This document shows, piece by piece, positions 23,301 through 36,250 of a stretch of DNA of 64,000 nucleotides. Each line of letters begins with the position of its first letter. The first letter of the stretch is position 1. A program made the translations under genes and the position numbers. The DNA is from Otatea glauca (taxonomy: Eukaryota > Streptophyta > Magnoliopsida > Poales > Poaceae), in the NCBI GenBank assembly GCA_036346275.1, contig CM070723.1, forward strand, positions 2,232,001 through 2,296,000. The letters are read 5' to 3'. The notes beneath the pieces were generated by a model. It was given only the letters and a program-made list of their open reading frames with translations. It did no database searches and had not been told where the DNA came from.

Positions 23301-25032
23301 CAACCGCAGGTTGTGAGAGAGACGGTAGCCAAAACCAAATTCTGTGATCTGACCGCATTCAACAACTACTATAAAAGGGTAGCCAATCAATTATAACACC
23401 ATGGAATGGCCTTCTCGGGCTCTCTTATTTTCTTTCTCCTTTTCCTCTTTTTTGTTGGGTGGATGTGAACTGGTATCTTCTGGTCCCCTGTGGGGATCGA
23501 TCGGATGGCTCAAGCCAAGTTGTTCCTCTCAGAAAGAGCTAAGACATATAGGCACCGACAGACAGATTCATGTCAGTGGAGGTTGTGAATTGAACTAATT
23601 AGTACTTAATCAAGTGGAGTACGCAGCAACTAGCCATGATAGTGTTCAAGATGAATCTTGAATCCTGAATGACTCCTCTGTGCGACCAAGATGCCACCTT
23701 AGCCAAAGAACAACGGCAAACCGACACCATCCGTATCAATGGTGTTGTGCCCATGAGGCGTGAGGAGATCGATGGCCTATCCGACCAGCGGCCTCGTCCG
23801 CCGTGCGCCTCCTTTGCGAATTTGTCGAGTTGTTCCACACGAGCACACGCATTTTAGAACATGGGCCTGTCATTGGCATTGCTAGGACCGGCCGGGATGA
23901 TGCTAGCCATAGCAGTGCCTTAACTCCGTCTTCCGAATAAACGTTGCCATGAGACACGAAATGTGGTTGACACGCCACTGTCGCCGTCTAAGGCAGTATG
24001 GTGTCGGTGGGGATAATGCATCACCACCGGTACCCTCACATGCATTTGTAGGCCGCGTATGACTGCACTGCGCAACTGTCTGAGGCTAGGCCATGGGATA
24101 TGTACTGCCACTGCGATATCACATTGCATCATGCGCAAATGTGCTCACCTGTAAGACTCGTCGAGTACTCTACCCGCCAAACTGCCTAACGATCCTGGTA
24201 CAAGTACTGGTAAACTACCACCAGGGAGTGTGTGCAATGGAAAAATCAAACAGGAATTCGTATTTTTTTTTCAGTTTGATCGGTAGCAAAAACTAACATA
24301 AGAAGTGTGTTCTGCAACGTTTTGATTACCGTTGCAGCCGTGGTCGGCACGGGGTTCCTGGCGCGGGACATCACGGTGGAGAACGCGGCGGGGCCGAGCA
24401 AGCACCAGGCGGTGGCGCTGCGCGTGAACGCCGACCTCTCCGAGTTCTACCGGTGCAGCTTCGCGGGGTACCAGGACACGCTGTACGTGCACTCGCTGCG
24501 GCAGTTCTACCGCGACTGCGACATCTACGGCACGGTGGACTTCATCTTCGGCGACGCGGCCGTGGTGCTCCAGAACTGCAACCTCTACGCGCGCCGGCCC
24601 GACCCCAACCAGAAGAACGTCTTCACGGCGCAGGGCCGCGAGGACCCCAACCAGAACACCGGCATCTCGATCCAGGGCTGCAAGGTCGCCGCCGCCGCCG
24701 ACCTCATCCCGGTGCAGGCCAACTTCTCGTCGTACCTCGGCCGGCCGTGGAAGCAGTACTCGCGGACGGTGTTCATGCAGTCCAAGATGGAGAGCCTCGT
24801 GCACCCCAGGGGCTGGCTCGAGTGGAACGGCAGCTTCGCGCTCGACACGCTCTACTACGCAGAGTACATGAACCGAGGGCCCGGCGCGAACATGTCGGCG
24901 AGGGTAACATGGCCGGGGTACCACGTGCTCACCGGCGCCGCCGACGCCAGCAACTTCACCGTGCTCTCGTTCGTCCAGGGCGACCTGTGGCTCAACTCGA
25001 GCTCGTTCCCCTACACGTTGGGTCTGAGCTAG
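20352..25032 (+). CDS. Pectin methylesterase (type I, PMEI-PME)
   Basis: Removes methyl esters from cell-wall homogalacturonan. Exons 20352-21438 and 24338-25032 join in phase 1 to give 593 residues, usual for type-I PMEs. Residues 15-36 form a hydrophobic signal/anchor. The inhibitor-like pro-domain spans about 70-225 (paired Cys78 and Cys87). A basic RRRLQ at 266-270 sits where subtilases normally cleave at RRLL/RKLL-like sites. The catalytic domain starts near 281. Active-site residues by family are present: Gln386, Gln408 and Asp409 (GYQDTLY), Asp430 (GTVDFIFG), Arg498 and Trp500 (LGRPWK). The 2.9-kb intron falls at the position common in plant PMEs and contains two MITEs. Many frames inside the GC-rich exons are shadows. 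The start ATG follows the last upstream stop and leads directly into the signal region. The product should be active after secretion; substrate pattern and tissue are not deducible. Confidence 0.95.
22497..22666. mobile_element. MITE with CATCCGGATG termini in the PME intron
   Basis: The left end TCATCCGGATGTTTT followed by ...ACATCCAAATTTTAGA is repeated inverted at the right end (complement TCATCCGGATGTTTTG ... ATCCAAATTTTAGAC). The inverted repeats are about 43 bp with small gaps. Length is 170 bp with no coding capacity. A target duplication is not evident, so the superfamily is unassigned. Confidence 0.6.
22729..22962. mobile_element. Stowaway-like MITE in the PME intron
   Basis: Starts CTCCATCCGGTTCACAAA after TA (22727-22728) and ends with the imperfect inverse (complement CTCTCTCAGATCACAAA) before TA (22963-22964). 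CTCC-type ends with TA target duplication are typical of Stowaway (Tc1/mariner) MITEs. The 234-bp interior is AT-rich. Confidence 0.65.
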
Positions 25033-25534
25033 AATACTCGGTTCTCGAAGATTTTTGGGTCCATAGCTCATCATACGTAGTTTTTGTCCTTTGGGAATAA
25101 CGGTGGTTCAGCTCAGGTTTGATATAGTTTCTATTAGGTAAACCTGGAGCTACCACTACTACATGTGTTTTGATATGATTCGTTGCCTCATGGGGTTCAA
25201 ATCTACAATGGCCGAAGGCTAGCCATGAAACGGGATAGGCTTATTGCTTCTGATTCGCCTCTGCTGTACAACAAAGCACGTGTAAGTGCCAATGTTCCGA
25301 TCTCTATTAACATTTTCAAGGGTACAGCTGCGATTGTACTTCGAGGGCTGGTCTTTTTACAACAAAGCCACAAAGATTTATGGACAGACAGCAATGCAAT
25401 GGCTATCAGTTGGAAGTAACAAGTGCACAGCATCCACAAATTTAACACCACTTATTAACCATTCTAACTACCTGTGATGCTGCCTCCAGTGGTTTGCAGT
25501 CCCCTTGTTATTGAATCTGGACAACATCCTGATC
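25033..25534. other. Convergent intergenic space between PME and the IBR3-like gene
   Basis: About 500 bp separate the PME stop from the stop of the convergent acyl-CoA dehydrogenase gene. It must hold both 3' UTRs. Short frames here have no domains. Confidence 0.5.
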
Positions 25535-28500
25535 TTACAGTCTTGCCCTTTGCAGCTCCAGCTTCGCGATTGTCCCAAGATGGACTTCATCAGGGCCGTC
25601 TGCAATCCGCAGCGTCCTAGCGGTTGCCCATAGATGTGATAGGACGGTGTCCGATGACACACCAGCAGCACCGTGCACTTGGATTGCCATGTCAAGCACT
25701 TTCAGAGCCATATTTGGAGCTGCCACCTACATGAAGGCCAGATTCGCTGAATTTTTGTTGCTACAAGGATTAAAAAGAAGGTGATGAACCTTGCTTTACC
25801 TTTGCCATTGCGAGGATCCCACGGGCTTTCTTGTTCCCACGCCGGTCGAGTTGATCGGCCGCTTCAAGCACCAAAAGTCTAGCCTGCTCCAGTTCTATCC
25901 GACACTGGATTCCACGCCCATGAGTGAAAAAATAAGTTTAAAATCAAAACGTTCTTGAACTACGTGAGATGTTCCCTAAGCCTAATACTAATACTCCCTC
26001 TGTTCTTTTTTTACTTGATGTTTTTGGCTTTTCACCGTCTCCACAATGCAACTTTGACCATTACTTTTTATACCTTTAAATTAAGATATACTAATAAAAC
26101 TAATATTAAGAAAATATTTTTAACGACAAATCTAATGATATAATTTTCATATAGCCAATCTAGATAGTTTCAAACATATTCGCGGTCAAACTTTAGAATG
26201 TTTGATGTCACTGATTCTAGGACATCAAGTAAAAAAGGAACGGAGGGCGTAGTTCTGCAGATGCTTGATATATATCATCACTAAAATGCTTTACAGCAAC
26301 AAACAAATCAGCAATTCAATTTGAGAAGCTAAGCATGGATGTTACTGTCTGGTCTCACGAGCATCATCAGTACAAGTAGCATATTAACATTGCAACTCCC
26401 TAGAAAACAAAGGAACATAGAAATGATACCTACTACCTAGCTTGTGGCATCTCAAAACAGAGTTTGTGAAATAGACTGATTCATTTATCAATTCAGAACT
26501 TTACAAATGAACCATGTAACTATGTAAGCAGTTGAAGAGGACATACCTTTGCAAGGTCTGATAAAAACGAACCATGCTGCGCAATCCTCTTTCCAAATGC
26601 GGTCCTACTTAAGGCCCTGTTAACCATCATATTCATGCCACGTTCTGCTGCCCCTATTAGTCTCATGCAATGATGCAACCTTCCGGGACCTAGCCTTCCC
26701 TGCAAAGCATCTTAAATATGACATGGAAAGTACAAGTTATAGTAATATTATTGGTAATAACAGCAGAATACTGCTTACTTGAGCAATCTCAAAACCCCGT
26801 CCTTCCCCAAGAAGGATATTTGTGACTGGAACATGTACATTCTCAAAAATAATCTCAGCATGTCCATGAGGTGCATCATCAAAACCAAATACTAATAATG
26901 GTCTCCTTATCTGCACTCCAGGAGTGTTGACATCCACTAAAATCATTGACTGCTGCTTATGTTTAGGTGCAGAAAAATCTGTCTTTCCCTGGATGAAACA
27001 AACATCTTTAATATTTTCAGAAAATATACGCATCACCTATAACACCAATTTCATGGATAGATGTTATAGTTACCATTAATATCAGGATTTTGCACCTCGG
27101 ATCCATAGCCCCACTGGTCCACCACTTATTGCCGTTTATCACATAGAAATCTCCCTGCCTGTTGAGGAGGGGGAATCTCACAAGTAAGTGGCAATGCACA
27201 AAGCTCAAACCAAACAAAGTGATGCCATTTGTATAAACTATCAAAAAAAGAGGTAAGGAAATGTGTGGTATCATTGCTTTTGCGAAAATACACACTGAAT
27301 TTAGAGTTTTTAATCAGTCTACTGTTTTGTCACTGTTAAACTGAAAATACCTTCCATATGAAAAAATAGACAAATGAAAAGGTTGGTTGCTGTAGGAATT
27401 GCTACACATATCATTTCTCAACTACATAATAGCTCTTAACGAGAGAATAGCTTGTATAAAGAGCGAGAGAAGAGGCAGTAACCACATGTAATGAAAAATC
27501 AACAGCCTAAACGAACACACCAATAACATGCCTGTAAATATTTTATTATATTCCTTTCATTACCTGGATATTGAGCACTCTATATTTGTTGCATCCGAAG
27601 ATGCAACTTGTGGTTCAGTCATTGCAAATCCCGAACGAATTTCCCCTTCCAATAAAGGAACAAGCCATTGCTTCTGTTGCTCCTTAGTCCCATATCTCAG
27701 CAGGACCTATAATGAGATTTTTGTATCATAAATTGTCAAACACCAAATTATCCGTGCCAACCATAATCAAGCATTCAAGCTTGAGACATGTTCTAAGACC
27801 TAAAAACACCATCTATCGTTGGTACATACAGTTAGAACATAGAATAAGAAAAACTTGCAGTCTGATTTTTTTATATAAAAAACTGCAGGATCAAGAGGAT
27901 AATTTCTAGTGTCATGGTTTAAGCAACATTAAGAATTCTCAAGTTACATATAGGCCGAGTTTTTCCAGAAAATAGTTGTTTCTCAAAATATGCTTGACAA
28001 ATGGAGCAAGATATAGTGATTGCCTTCGAAAATCTTCCCTTATAAAAGAACGTGGATAATTTTGTCTTACCTCCATATTACCCGTATCAGGTGCACCGCA
28101 GTTAAATATTTGTGGAGCCCAAATTGAACGGCCCATAATCTCGCACAAATATCCATACTCAAGATTTGTGAGACCTGCACCTAGCAAAAGATTGTCCGAG
28201 CTTCCAGGAGAAACATGAGACCTGTCCTCAAATAGTAGCTCTCTTGCTCTAGCTGCACTGTCTAGCTGCAAATCAGCCATTTTAATCAGCAACTCAGCAT
28301 AGAAGAAGCAAGTATAAAATAAATGCACCCTACATTACTAAAGTAAGAAATAATGGCTGAATTTTCTGGATCAGGTAAATACAAAAGGTTTCAAAGGAAA
28401 AGAGAGATACAGGAATAAACAAGTTCCATAGTCCCTCCTTCTTTGCTAATGCTTTCAAATTTTCTTCTTCTCGATGAATTGTCCACCGTGAGGTTGATTG

Positions 28501-31500
28501 TGCATGTTTGAAGAACTCAACCTCCATTGGGTATATGTGATCTTCCATAAAATTTATTAATTTCTTTTGGAGCCACATAACCTTTTCGCTAGGAACAAAT
28601 TTGCCTTGATCTTTTGTTGAAGTTGAACCTTCCTGCTCTCTGTCGAATTCTTGCCATGGAGCTTTTGAGACATGAATACCTAATATTAAAGGTGAAGGGT
28701 GGTCAGTTAACAATATTGAAGTACATAAAAAAAGGATTATAACCACATTTTCCCTGTCTTTGCAAAGCAAATTATTTGGAAACAACCCCAATGTTTAAGA
28801 AAACATAAACAGCATGTCCACAAAGCAGACTCAACTATATGGCAAGAGGCTGTTGAGATGAGATTATGAAATATAATTTACCCATAGCAGGCTGTTCACA
28901 CAGAACCTTTTCTCTGTTTATGAAATCCCAGGCACAGTCAACCATAGCATTAGCAATCTTGCCAGCAAATCTAGCGCGATCACCACCAGAAGCATTACCC
29001 TGTGGCAGCTCAAATAAATTAGAATAGATAAGCAAGACTTAGATTTTAAGAGTTAAAAGACAAGTACCATAGTCCATCTGTGATATACTCCTGCATTAAT
29101 AGATGCCCCTCGAAACAATGAAAAAGCAACGTAGAACTTCCAATTTGCAGCAGGCCAGGGTCTTGCCTAAGAAACATTTTAAAAGAAGAAAGTGAGGGAT
29201 AAAAAGCAGTAAGTGTGGCGTATTTATCCAGCCATGTCAAAATGGAAGCAATGTGATGCTTACAGAGATAGAGCAGTACACAGCAAGGTACTCTTCCAGT
29301 TGAGGAATGCCATCTGGAATGCCAGTATGTTCAAATCCTCCATAAGAATTACTTTCAGTGGATGTTGCATCAATAATATATGTCTGCAAGAATAAGTCAT
29401 AATACTCAACACAAACATGACATACAAAACAAAGTAAAACATACGAAATTATGTTATCTATATGCGATTTATATATATCAAACAGGTCTTAATCAATTCT
29501 AATTTTTATATCCAGTTTGCAATGGTTTGTGTTGATGGTCACAACTACATGGGAAGGTAGGGTACCAAAATGACGAGCAAATGGGACACCCTAACTTTTT
29601 TTCAGACTCCCAACATACAAACTTTAATTCCACTCTGTGTTGAAGTGCCATGCTATCAAACAAGTCAATTAAAACACTACATGTCCAACACACCAAATTA
29701 TATGTGCCCAGTAACATAGTTGTGTGGGTGCTTTTTAAACATATTGACATACTGTAAGCATATTCCATATCAACCGTAAGTCTTTAACCACCATGGAGGA
29801 AACATAAGAATAAAATCAATAGTAAAACCAATGTGTAAGTCAGTTCATTTGTTAATTAATGCAACTTAGAAAAACGTAAGCTTGCTGAAAGAAATTAACA
29901 TATATTCGTGCTGCATTTGTTATACGACTAAGTTCAGTTAAGAACTTTAAGATACAGTAGGGTACTCCTCTACTGTTCTTTTTTCAAACTAACTTCAGCT
30001 AAGTAATAGTTAGCAAAATGACGTAATACCCAATGAGTACAGCTAAGCTAGCGCATCACATTTGAAGAGCTAGCAGCCCAGCACTGTAGAACAATAAACA
30101 TGATGTGAAAGGGATGCATTTATGTTAAATATAGGTGACTGATGGCTAACAATATACATAAGAAAGTACTTCATACCAAACAGCTGTACGCAACATCACA
30201 CATCTGATTCCCCAAAGTAGATAGTTCCCAATCAAGTACACCAATTACTCGATCCTGTAGAGAAACAGTGGTAATCATCTTACAGAAGAATTAATACTGT
30301 GTACAGTAGTTAGAAGATTACATAAATACTTGCGATGCAAAAAAAACAAACCTCTGTTGGGTGAAAAACAAGATTGTCAACACGGTAATCACCATGAACA
30401 AGACCAGTTCCCAATCCCGCAGATGAATCTTCTTCTGGTACATGTTCTTTCAACCAATGAGCTAGATCGAGCATCTTCTGATAACGTGCAGGCTTCCCTT
30501 CACCAGTGGAAGAAAGATATTGCCTCTCCCATCTTTCTACCTAAATCAGGAAACAGTAATCATCTTTAAATGCAAATGGAATATCACAGCTATCATTATT
30601 CAACGTTTGTAACATGACAACCATAGTTCTTTTTCATTTTTTGAACTTGAGTGATCAAGTCATAAGTTGTAATGTTTGTGAACAGGCAGCCTATAGTCAC
30701 AACTTGCAAGAACTTATGTATATATCACTTATAGACTAAGAAACAAATAATTGCAACTTAAGGACAAAAAGAGGGTACATTTGCTTGTAGAGTTTTTTTT
30801 TCCGTATAACTACTAAACAACACTTCACAGACTGAGCTAGTTAGAGCAATGCCAATATGCACGTCGGTCGACTGCAAGCAACATCGTAGTGGGCCAGTAT
30901 ATAGCTCCAAAAGGCATAGTTATGCAACTCAATGATGATGGAAATAAATTGGTATTGAGTTTCGTTCTTACAAAGCAATCAGGTAAATACTACATAACAC
31001 CTACTTGTCTTTTGCAATAATTGTCTCTTCTCCCAAACTTTTGCAACCCAACTGCAGCTACATCAACTTTGTGTATAGCAGCCAAAGTTTTGGCAGCAGC
31101 AAAATATAAAGCCTTCCTTTTAGTTGGGGTCACTCCCTGCATAAAAAAGGGCACAAAAATCACCAAATTATCATTTAGATAATCGTTGACAATTTGACAC
31201 ATAGATTTTAGGGAGCATATATAAGCCCTTAGAATGGGATTGTGAGAACTCTCATGTCAGCTACTGTATTAACTCTAAATGTTTTAGAAGGAGGGATTTG
31301 AAAAGTGTTAAAGTGTCATTGCCTTTTTATAGTGTATGTTTAATCTGAGCCTTGTAGATTTGATCCAATGGGTAAGGTTGCTAGTTCCAATCCAATCTTA
31401 AGACTCTTCTCATTTGACATGTTCCCATATATTGCTTACAAGCACAGCTACCCTGTATTTGTGCTACAAGCAACCATCGCACTCTGGAAGAATGTCTAGC

Positions 31501-32671
31501 TGATAGGTAAAACTGCCCAAATTTCAAATCCAAACATTACCCAGTATTGATGAACTGGTCAATAAATCTGAATACTGGGCAAGACTAAGAATGCTCAACA
31601 AAAAGCGTACCTGCAACTTGTTATCAGGGTATATTAGTCCTTCTAGATACTCCATTATGTAGAAAGGAGTTCCGATTACACTTGCATCAGTGCAAAGACA
31701 AAACACCTTAGGGACGGGAACATCCGTGTAAGCACCCAAAGCTTTGAGAACCTGCTTACAGAATCCAGATCAAACACAACTCAGGAAGTAAGCTCACATC
31801 ACTTATCAGAAGTAAATAACAGCACATACGAAGCATGTCAGATCAAAATATCATGTAAACCCACCTTTACCTGTATGTGTGGAACTACACACAGCAGTTG
31901 AAGCCATAATACCACCAACCAGTCTGATAGGAACGTTAAATTCCTTAATAATACATCAGCTAGCAAGTTCATATTGCTCTTAATAAGCACCCAAAATAAA
32001 CTATCTAGTTTGCAGCAACCGTACATTACATGGACAATTTTCACTAATCAGCTTGATTTACAGGGTTGAATCCGCTGAAATGGTTTGGCATGGTAACGTA
32101 ATAGTACCCTGGTTGGTCAATATACATGTAGAGCAATTAAATTTGCAACAACAGTACAGCCCACAAGGAAATATAATCAAACGAAAAGTAGGATTAGTAT
32201 AGCTTGTGCCTTTCCACTTTCACTGTACCGCATCACCTCGACCCGACCAAATAAGCACATATCTGCCTACCGTATCAGGCAGGGCCATTTTTTTGCCACT
32301 ACGGTCACATCGGAGAAGTTCAAACTAAAATTGGCCAATGGAACATCAGCAGGGTAAGCCTGCAAATCGAATCGAGGAGAGAGGAGATCGACCTGGAACT
32401 CGCGCTCGACGGCGTGGGCGGACTGGAGGATGGGGCCGGTCGGCTTCTTCCGCAGCACGTAGCGCCTGGTCGCGCCGCCGGGGGCGGAGGCCTGGAGGCA
32501 GTAGGTGGGGTTGGACTGGCCGTGGCCGAACTGCGCGAGGGCCAGCGCCGGCGCCGGCGCCGGCGAGGGGAACCCGGGGACGTGCGCGGCCGCGTAGCGC
32601 AGCAGCGCCTCCTCGTCGAGCGCGTGAGCCGCATCCACCGGCCGCAGCAGCTCCGACGTCAGCTTCGCCAT
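25535..32671 (-). CDS. IBR3: IBR3/ACAD10-11-like APH-acyl-CoA dehydrogenase fusion
   Basis: Sixteen exons on the minus strand: 32671-32393, 31751-31611, 31136-31005, 30540-30352, 30254-30177, 29383-29264, 29166-29068, 28999-28882, 28679-28411, 28265-28071, 27706-27564, 27158-27074, 26988-26779, 26699-26547, 25904-25800 and 25726-25535. All are GT-AG and the phases agree, giving 835 residues. The N-terminal half is an aminoglycoside-phosphotransferase/kinase-like domain with HGDYRVDN (His233, Asp235, Asn239) and DWE at 255-257. The C-terminal half is an acyl-CoA dehydrogenase with the TEPQVASSDATNIEC flavin-site segment, NGNKWWTSGA and SRTAFGKRIAQHG. It ends in ARL, a known plant PTS1 variant, so a peroxisomal location is likely. 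Arabidopsis IBR3 has this architecture and acts in indole-3-butyric-acid response, presumably in its beta-oxidation to auxin; that role here is inferred by homology. Intron 14 contains a Stowaway MITE. Confidence 0.93.
25994..26249. mobile_element. Stowaway MITE in an intron of the IBR3-like gene
   Basis: The left end CTCCCTCTGTTC follows TA (25992-25993) and the right end ...GGAACGGAGGGCG precedes TA (26250-26251). The subterminal TTTTTTACTTGATGT is also inverted at the other end. It is 256 bp and lies between the exons at 25904 and 26547. The interior resembles the half-element at 55038, so the two are one family. Confidence 0.85.
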
Positions 32672-33890
32672 CCCAAGGGTGCGGAGGAAGAAGACGAGGA
32701 GGGGAGGAGACCACTATGGCGAGCGAGTCGATGCCAGCGTGGTGCGACTTGCGAGTTGCGTGTGGGCCTCGAAAGTATCGGTTCATCTCGTCTGAACCCG
32801 TGAGGCCGTGACGTGAGTCTGATGCGATGTTGGACTTGGACGCGCGCGCATTCAGCTTAGCAGAAGTTGGGACCGGCGCTCCAGCTCAAATAGGCTTGAG
32901 TTTGACTAAGTTCGTTAACACATGCACTAATTTTTACAAATAAAAAAAGATCAAACTTAAGCTCAGGTCAAGTGAGCTTAATACATTATTCAAATACTTT
33001 TTTAGTATTAAAGGAGAGTTATACGATGAGAATAGACTCGTAGAACTACCTTTCTCAAGAAAAAGTATATTAGGACATCTCTACTAGAACTACTTCAGCT
33101 GTTCCTTAGCTATACTATGTCAGTAAAATTCTACGTGCAGGAGAGAGCAGGTGAGGAAAGAGAATGTGCTCTTTTATGTAAGAGACAATTGATCACATAA
33201 ACCAACGCAAAAAGCGATACTGCGAGAGAGAAAATGTGGTGAAAGGGAATAATTTTAGAAACAAACTAATATAGATGTTCTCTTTAGTATTGTCTTTAGG
33301 TTAGTTAAAGACAGTTGTATATGCCCTCGGAGCAGCTAGTACTGTAACTAATTAATGGCTCGACCGGTGCACGTGTAGCTGCAGAGCCGACCCGGCCAAG
33401 GGCGCGTGCGTCTGGCTCCGGCAATAAATTGCGATGGAATCACACTTACAACTCTACTTCCAGTATATGTGCAGTACTTTTACCTCTTGTAATACCACCA
33501 ATACCGGAGTTTTGAATTCAGATCGACCATTGTTCACACTGCATGGAACAAGGAAGTTGCACTCTGGAGCAACTCTCAGCTTCAGGATCATGATTTTGGG
33601 TTGCATGACAATATTGAACTCGGGTTTTGCAAGTTGCTGCTTTTAAGTTTAATAATTGTCTAATTGACCATCATTGTCTCACCGCGCTCCGTCAGAACAA
33701 ACTACAAAGTAATACACAAATCCCTTTTTTTTCGAGCCAGGGGCAACATCCTCCCGGTTTCCTTTATTAGAAATCAACCAGGTTCTTACGAAGTAATGCA
33801 AATCTGTCATCAAATTCGTATCTTCAAGCTGCTATAAAACGAGTGTAAATTATTTTCACCATGGCCTACTGATACAAGAACTAGTTTCAA
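32672..33890. other. IBR3-like gene upstream region and intergenic sequence
   Basis: GC-rich sequence continues to about 32900 (likely 5' UTR/promoter; opposite-strand frames are shadows). 33074-33329 has MITE-like ends (GGACATCTCTACTAGAAC and inverted GGGCATATACAAC) with GAGAGAAAATGTG inside, related to the element at 12680. 33727-33790 resembles a LINE 3' tail remnant (T-run, then GAGCCAGGGGCAACATCCTC). No gene. Confidence 0.4.
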
Positions 33891-33897
33891 CCCAACC

Positions 33898-33999
33898 AAT
33901 GCATCCAAGTGGCCTCCTAAAACCTGACACAAATGCATCCAAGTGGCCTCCTAAAACCTGACACCAATGCATCCAAGTGGCCTCCTAAAACCTGACATA
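33898..33999 (+). repeat. Tandem repeat, three units of 34 bp
   Basis: Three back-to-back units begin at 33898, 33932 and 33966, each starting AATGCATCCAAGTGGCCTCC and ending CTGACA plus two variable bases. They are near-identical, which indicates recent expansion. The array lies about 440 bp beyond the eL18 stop and is probably outside the transcript. Confidence 0.95.
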
Positions 34000-34439
34000 T
34001 GACTACATGGACTCGTTTTAAGGGTATGTGATCATGGGAACCTTAGTGACAAACATGGAACAACCTCAACAGAACAATGAACTTCAAATGGGCAAACTTT
34101 ATTTAATAACGAGTTTCATTTTACATCTAGAACATCACATTCTGAGCATAATCGATATATTTCAGACATCAACTATGCAAATGCTAATTTCTGAAACCGA
34201 GACTTGTAAACCTTCACACAAAGTAGTTGTAAAGCCCATAATGATATGAGAAATGATATTCATAATGGGCCGATAAACACAAATCTTATGGTGCAAACAT
34301 GGAAACAAAACTTAATTGGTTCTGAAAATTCAGTAACAGCACAAGATTCTGACATCTAAAACAGAGTAACTCTGGTATTCAAAACAGTGATGCTTTACAC
34401 AAGAGCAATATGACACACGGGTGCCAAAGATGCTGCAAC

Positions 34440-36217
34440 TTAAACCTTAAAGCCCCTGCTGTTCCTCCGTCCTCTTGCCTTCTCAAATTTTCTACCTTTT
34501 GAGCGAACATATGGTTTGGTGTGGCTGTGTGGGACTCCTGGCGCAGGGCCGAAGTGCTTAACAGCTTCCCTAGCATTCTTGGGACCCCTCAGGAGAACCT
34601 ATTAAGAAAATGTAAATTACCAGAATAGTTGTATAGCATTCAGACTTGACTATTGAGGTGCATCACAATATATGAAAAAGGGAAAACCAGCTACGTTGCA
34701 AATACAATATAATTCTTGTAATTTTGTTTCAAAATATATACATAATTCTTCTAATCGTCATCACAGTAGTTCCAAAATCTTAGAAGCAAATTCATACCTA
34801 CACGTCACAAAGAAAATAAAGGGATATCTTAAATTGGAGCAAAATTCTCCGTGTATGACTACAATCTGAGAATTCCTAGCTTCAGCAGCATATATTACAG
34901 ACACAGCACCATATTCTGTATTATGTGACAATACAGTGAAATTGTACAAATCATGTCAGGAAAACCCCGTGGTATCAGTGCACATACTGTATTCACCATG
35001 TATGACATCAATGCACATTACATCCCACTCTTAACAAAAGAAACAAGTGCATAAGCTTTTATAACCAGCAAAACTAGGCTTGAAGAAGCATATATACTCT
35101 ATTTGACCACTAGGATGGTTTTTTTAGTGTAACTACAAGGATAGTTTAATAGCCATCAACAAACTAATTTTGGTTGGACCATTTAAAACCAGGGCAACCA
35201 TGAATAAATGCAATGGGCTGGTAAGTCAATCACCCCAAGAAGAGGGTAACTGATGCATCGCTTATACTAAAAAATTACATAAATCAGCTATCAACATTGG
35301 CCTTGGAATAGCCTAGCACAACCTACACATAAACGTCTCAAGTGGAATGTAACACTAGGAGAGAGCGAAGGATTAACTTAGTAATCAGCCACTGTTAGTA
35401 ACATACTTCTAGAGTATCAAACTAGCTCAATTGAATAGAATTATCTGCTTCAGTCTTTAACTCTTTTAGCATTAATTCATACAAGGTATCGCTAGCAAGT
35501 TGGAGCTGAATTACGACTTGAAAAGCTGTACCGTGTTCTGGCCGAGCGGTGCGCGGAGCGCGAGCTGGTCGAAGGTCAGGCACTCGCCGCCGGCATTGAT
35601 GATCCTGGCCCTCGCCGTCTCTGTGAACCTGAGCGCGGTCACCTTCATCGCCGGCACCTTGTATACCCTCTTGTCGTCGGTGACGGAGCCAACGATCACA
35701 GCGATCTGGTCCCCCTACACTCGCACAAGCCACACGCACACACATACCCAAATGAGTCCCACGTCTAGCTCTCATCTCAAGCATCCAGACCAAAAATGGC
35801 ACGTCAAGAATCAAGATAGATATACCTTCCCCTCCATGAACTTGACGAGGCGGCGCATCGATAGCGGCGGGCGGTTGGTCTTGCTCATGAACAAGCGCTT
35901 CAGAATCACGGCGTTGAAGTTGCTCTTGGTCCTCCGCACCAGGAAGCGGTACAGCTACTTAAAGGAAGCAAATCACACCAAATCTGAATCCCTGAGCAAG
36001 CAATAAACGGCGATTCTATGGTGACACCAAATCGGGGAGGAGCAGACCTTGACGAGGAGCTTGAGGTAGACATCGTCGGACTTGGGCGCCGTGCGCTTCG
36101 TCTTCTTGTTGCGGCCGCCGGCGACGAGGTCAATACCCTGGGCACGACAGGACGGGGCGGTGTCAGCTAGGGGTGCAGTTCTGGAGACGAGGATGAGGAG
36201 GAATACGAGATTACCAT
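34440..36217 (-). CDS. RPL18: 60S ribosomal protein L18 (eL18)
   Basis: A component of the cytosolic large ribosomal subunit. Coding exons on the minus strand are 36217-36215 (the ATG alone), 36137-36048, 35954-35826, 35714-35532 and 34598-34440. All are GT-AG and in phase 0, giving 187 residues, the plant standard. Recognisable blocks are GIDLVAGGRNKKTKRTAPKS, the LYRFLVRRTKSNFN block, LSIRRLVKFMEGK, KVTALRFTETARARI, ECLTFDQLALRAPLGQNT, then HFGPAPGVPHSHTKPYVRSK and the basic tail GRKFEKARGRRNSRGFKV. The start is fixed by the only ATG followed by a donor directly upstream of the exon starting GID. A TTTATT at 34098-34103 (AATAAA on the minus strand) could be the poly-A signal. No break or missing block is seen. 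The 0.93-kb last intron has no recognised feature. Confidence 0.96.
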
Positions 36218-36250
36218 GGTTGTGTGATGGTGGAGGCGGCGGGACGGGTG

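Noticed and set aside
24271..25074. 267-codon minus-strand frame opposite PME exon 2
   Set aside because: A GC-rich antisense shadow of the pectin methylesterase exon; it has no domain of its own.
32338..32811. Arg-rich plus-strand frames
   Set aside because: Antisense of the first exon and 5' region of the IBR3-like gene.
33898..33999. Possible CRISPR-like array
   Set aside because: Units are contiguous without unique spacers, and this is a plant genome; it is a simple tandem repeat.
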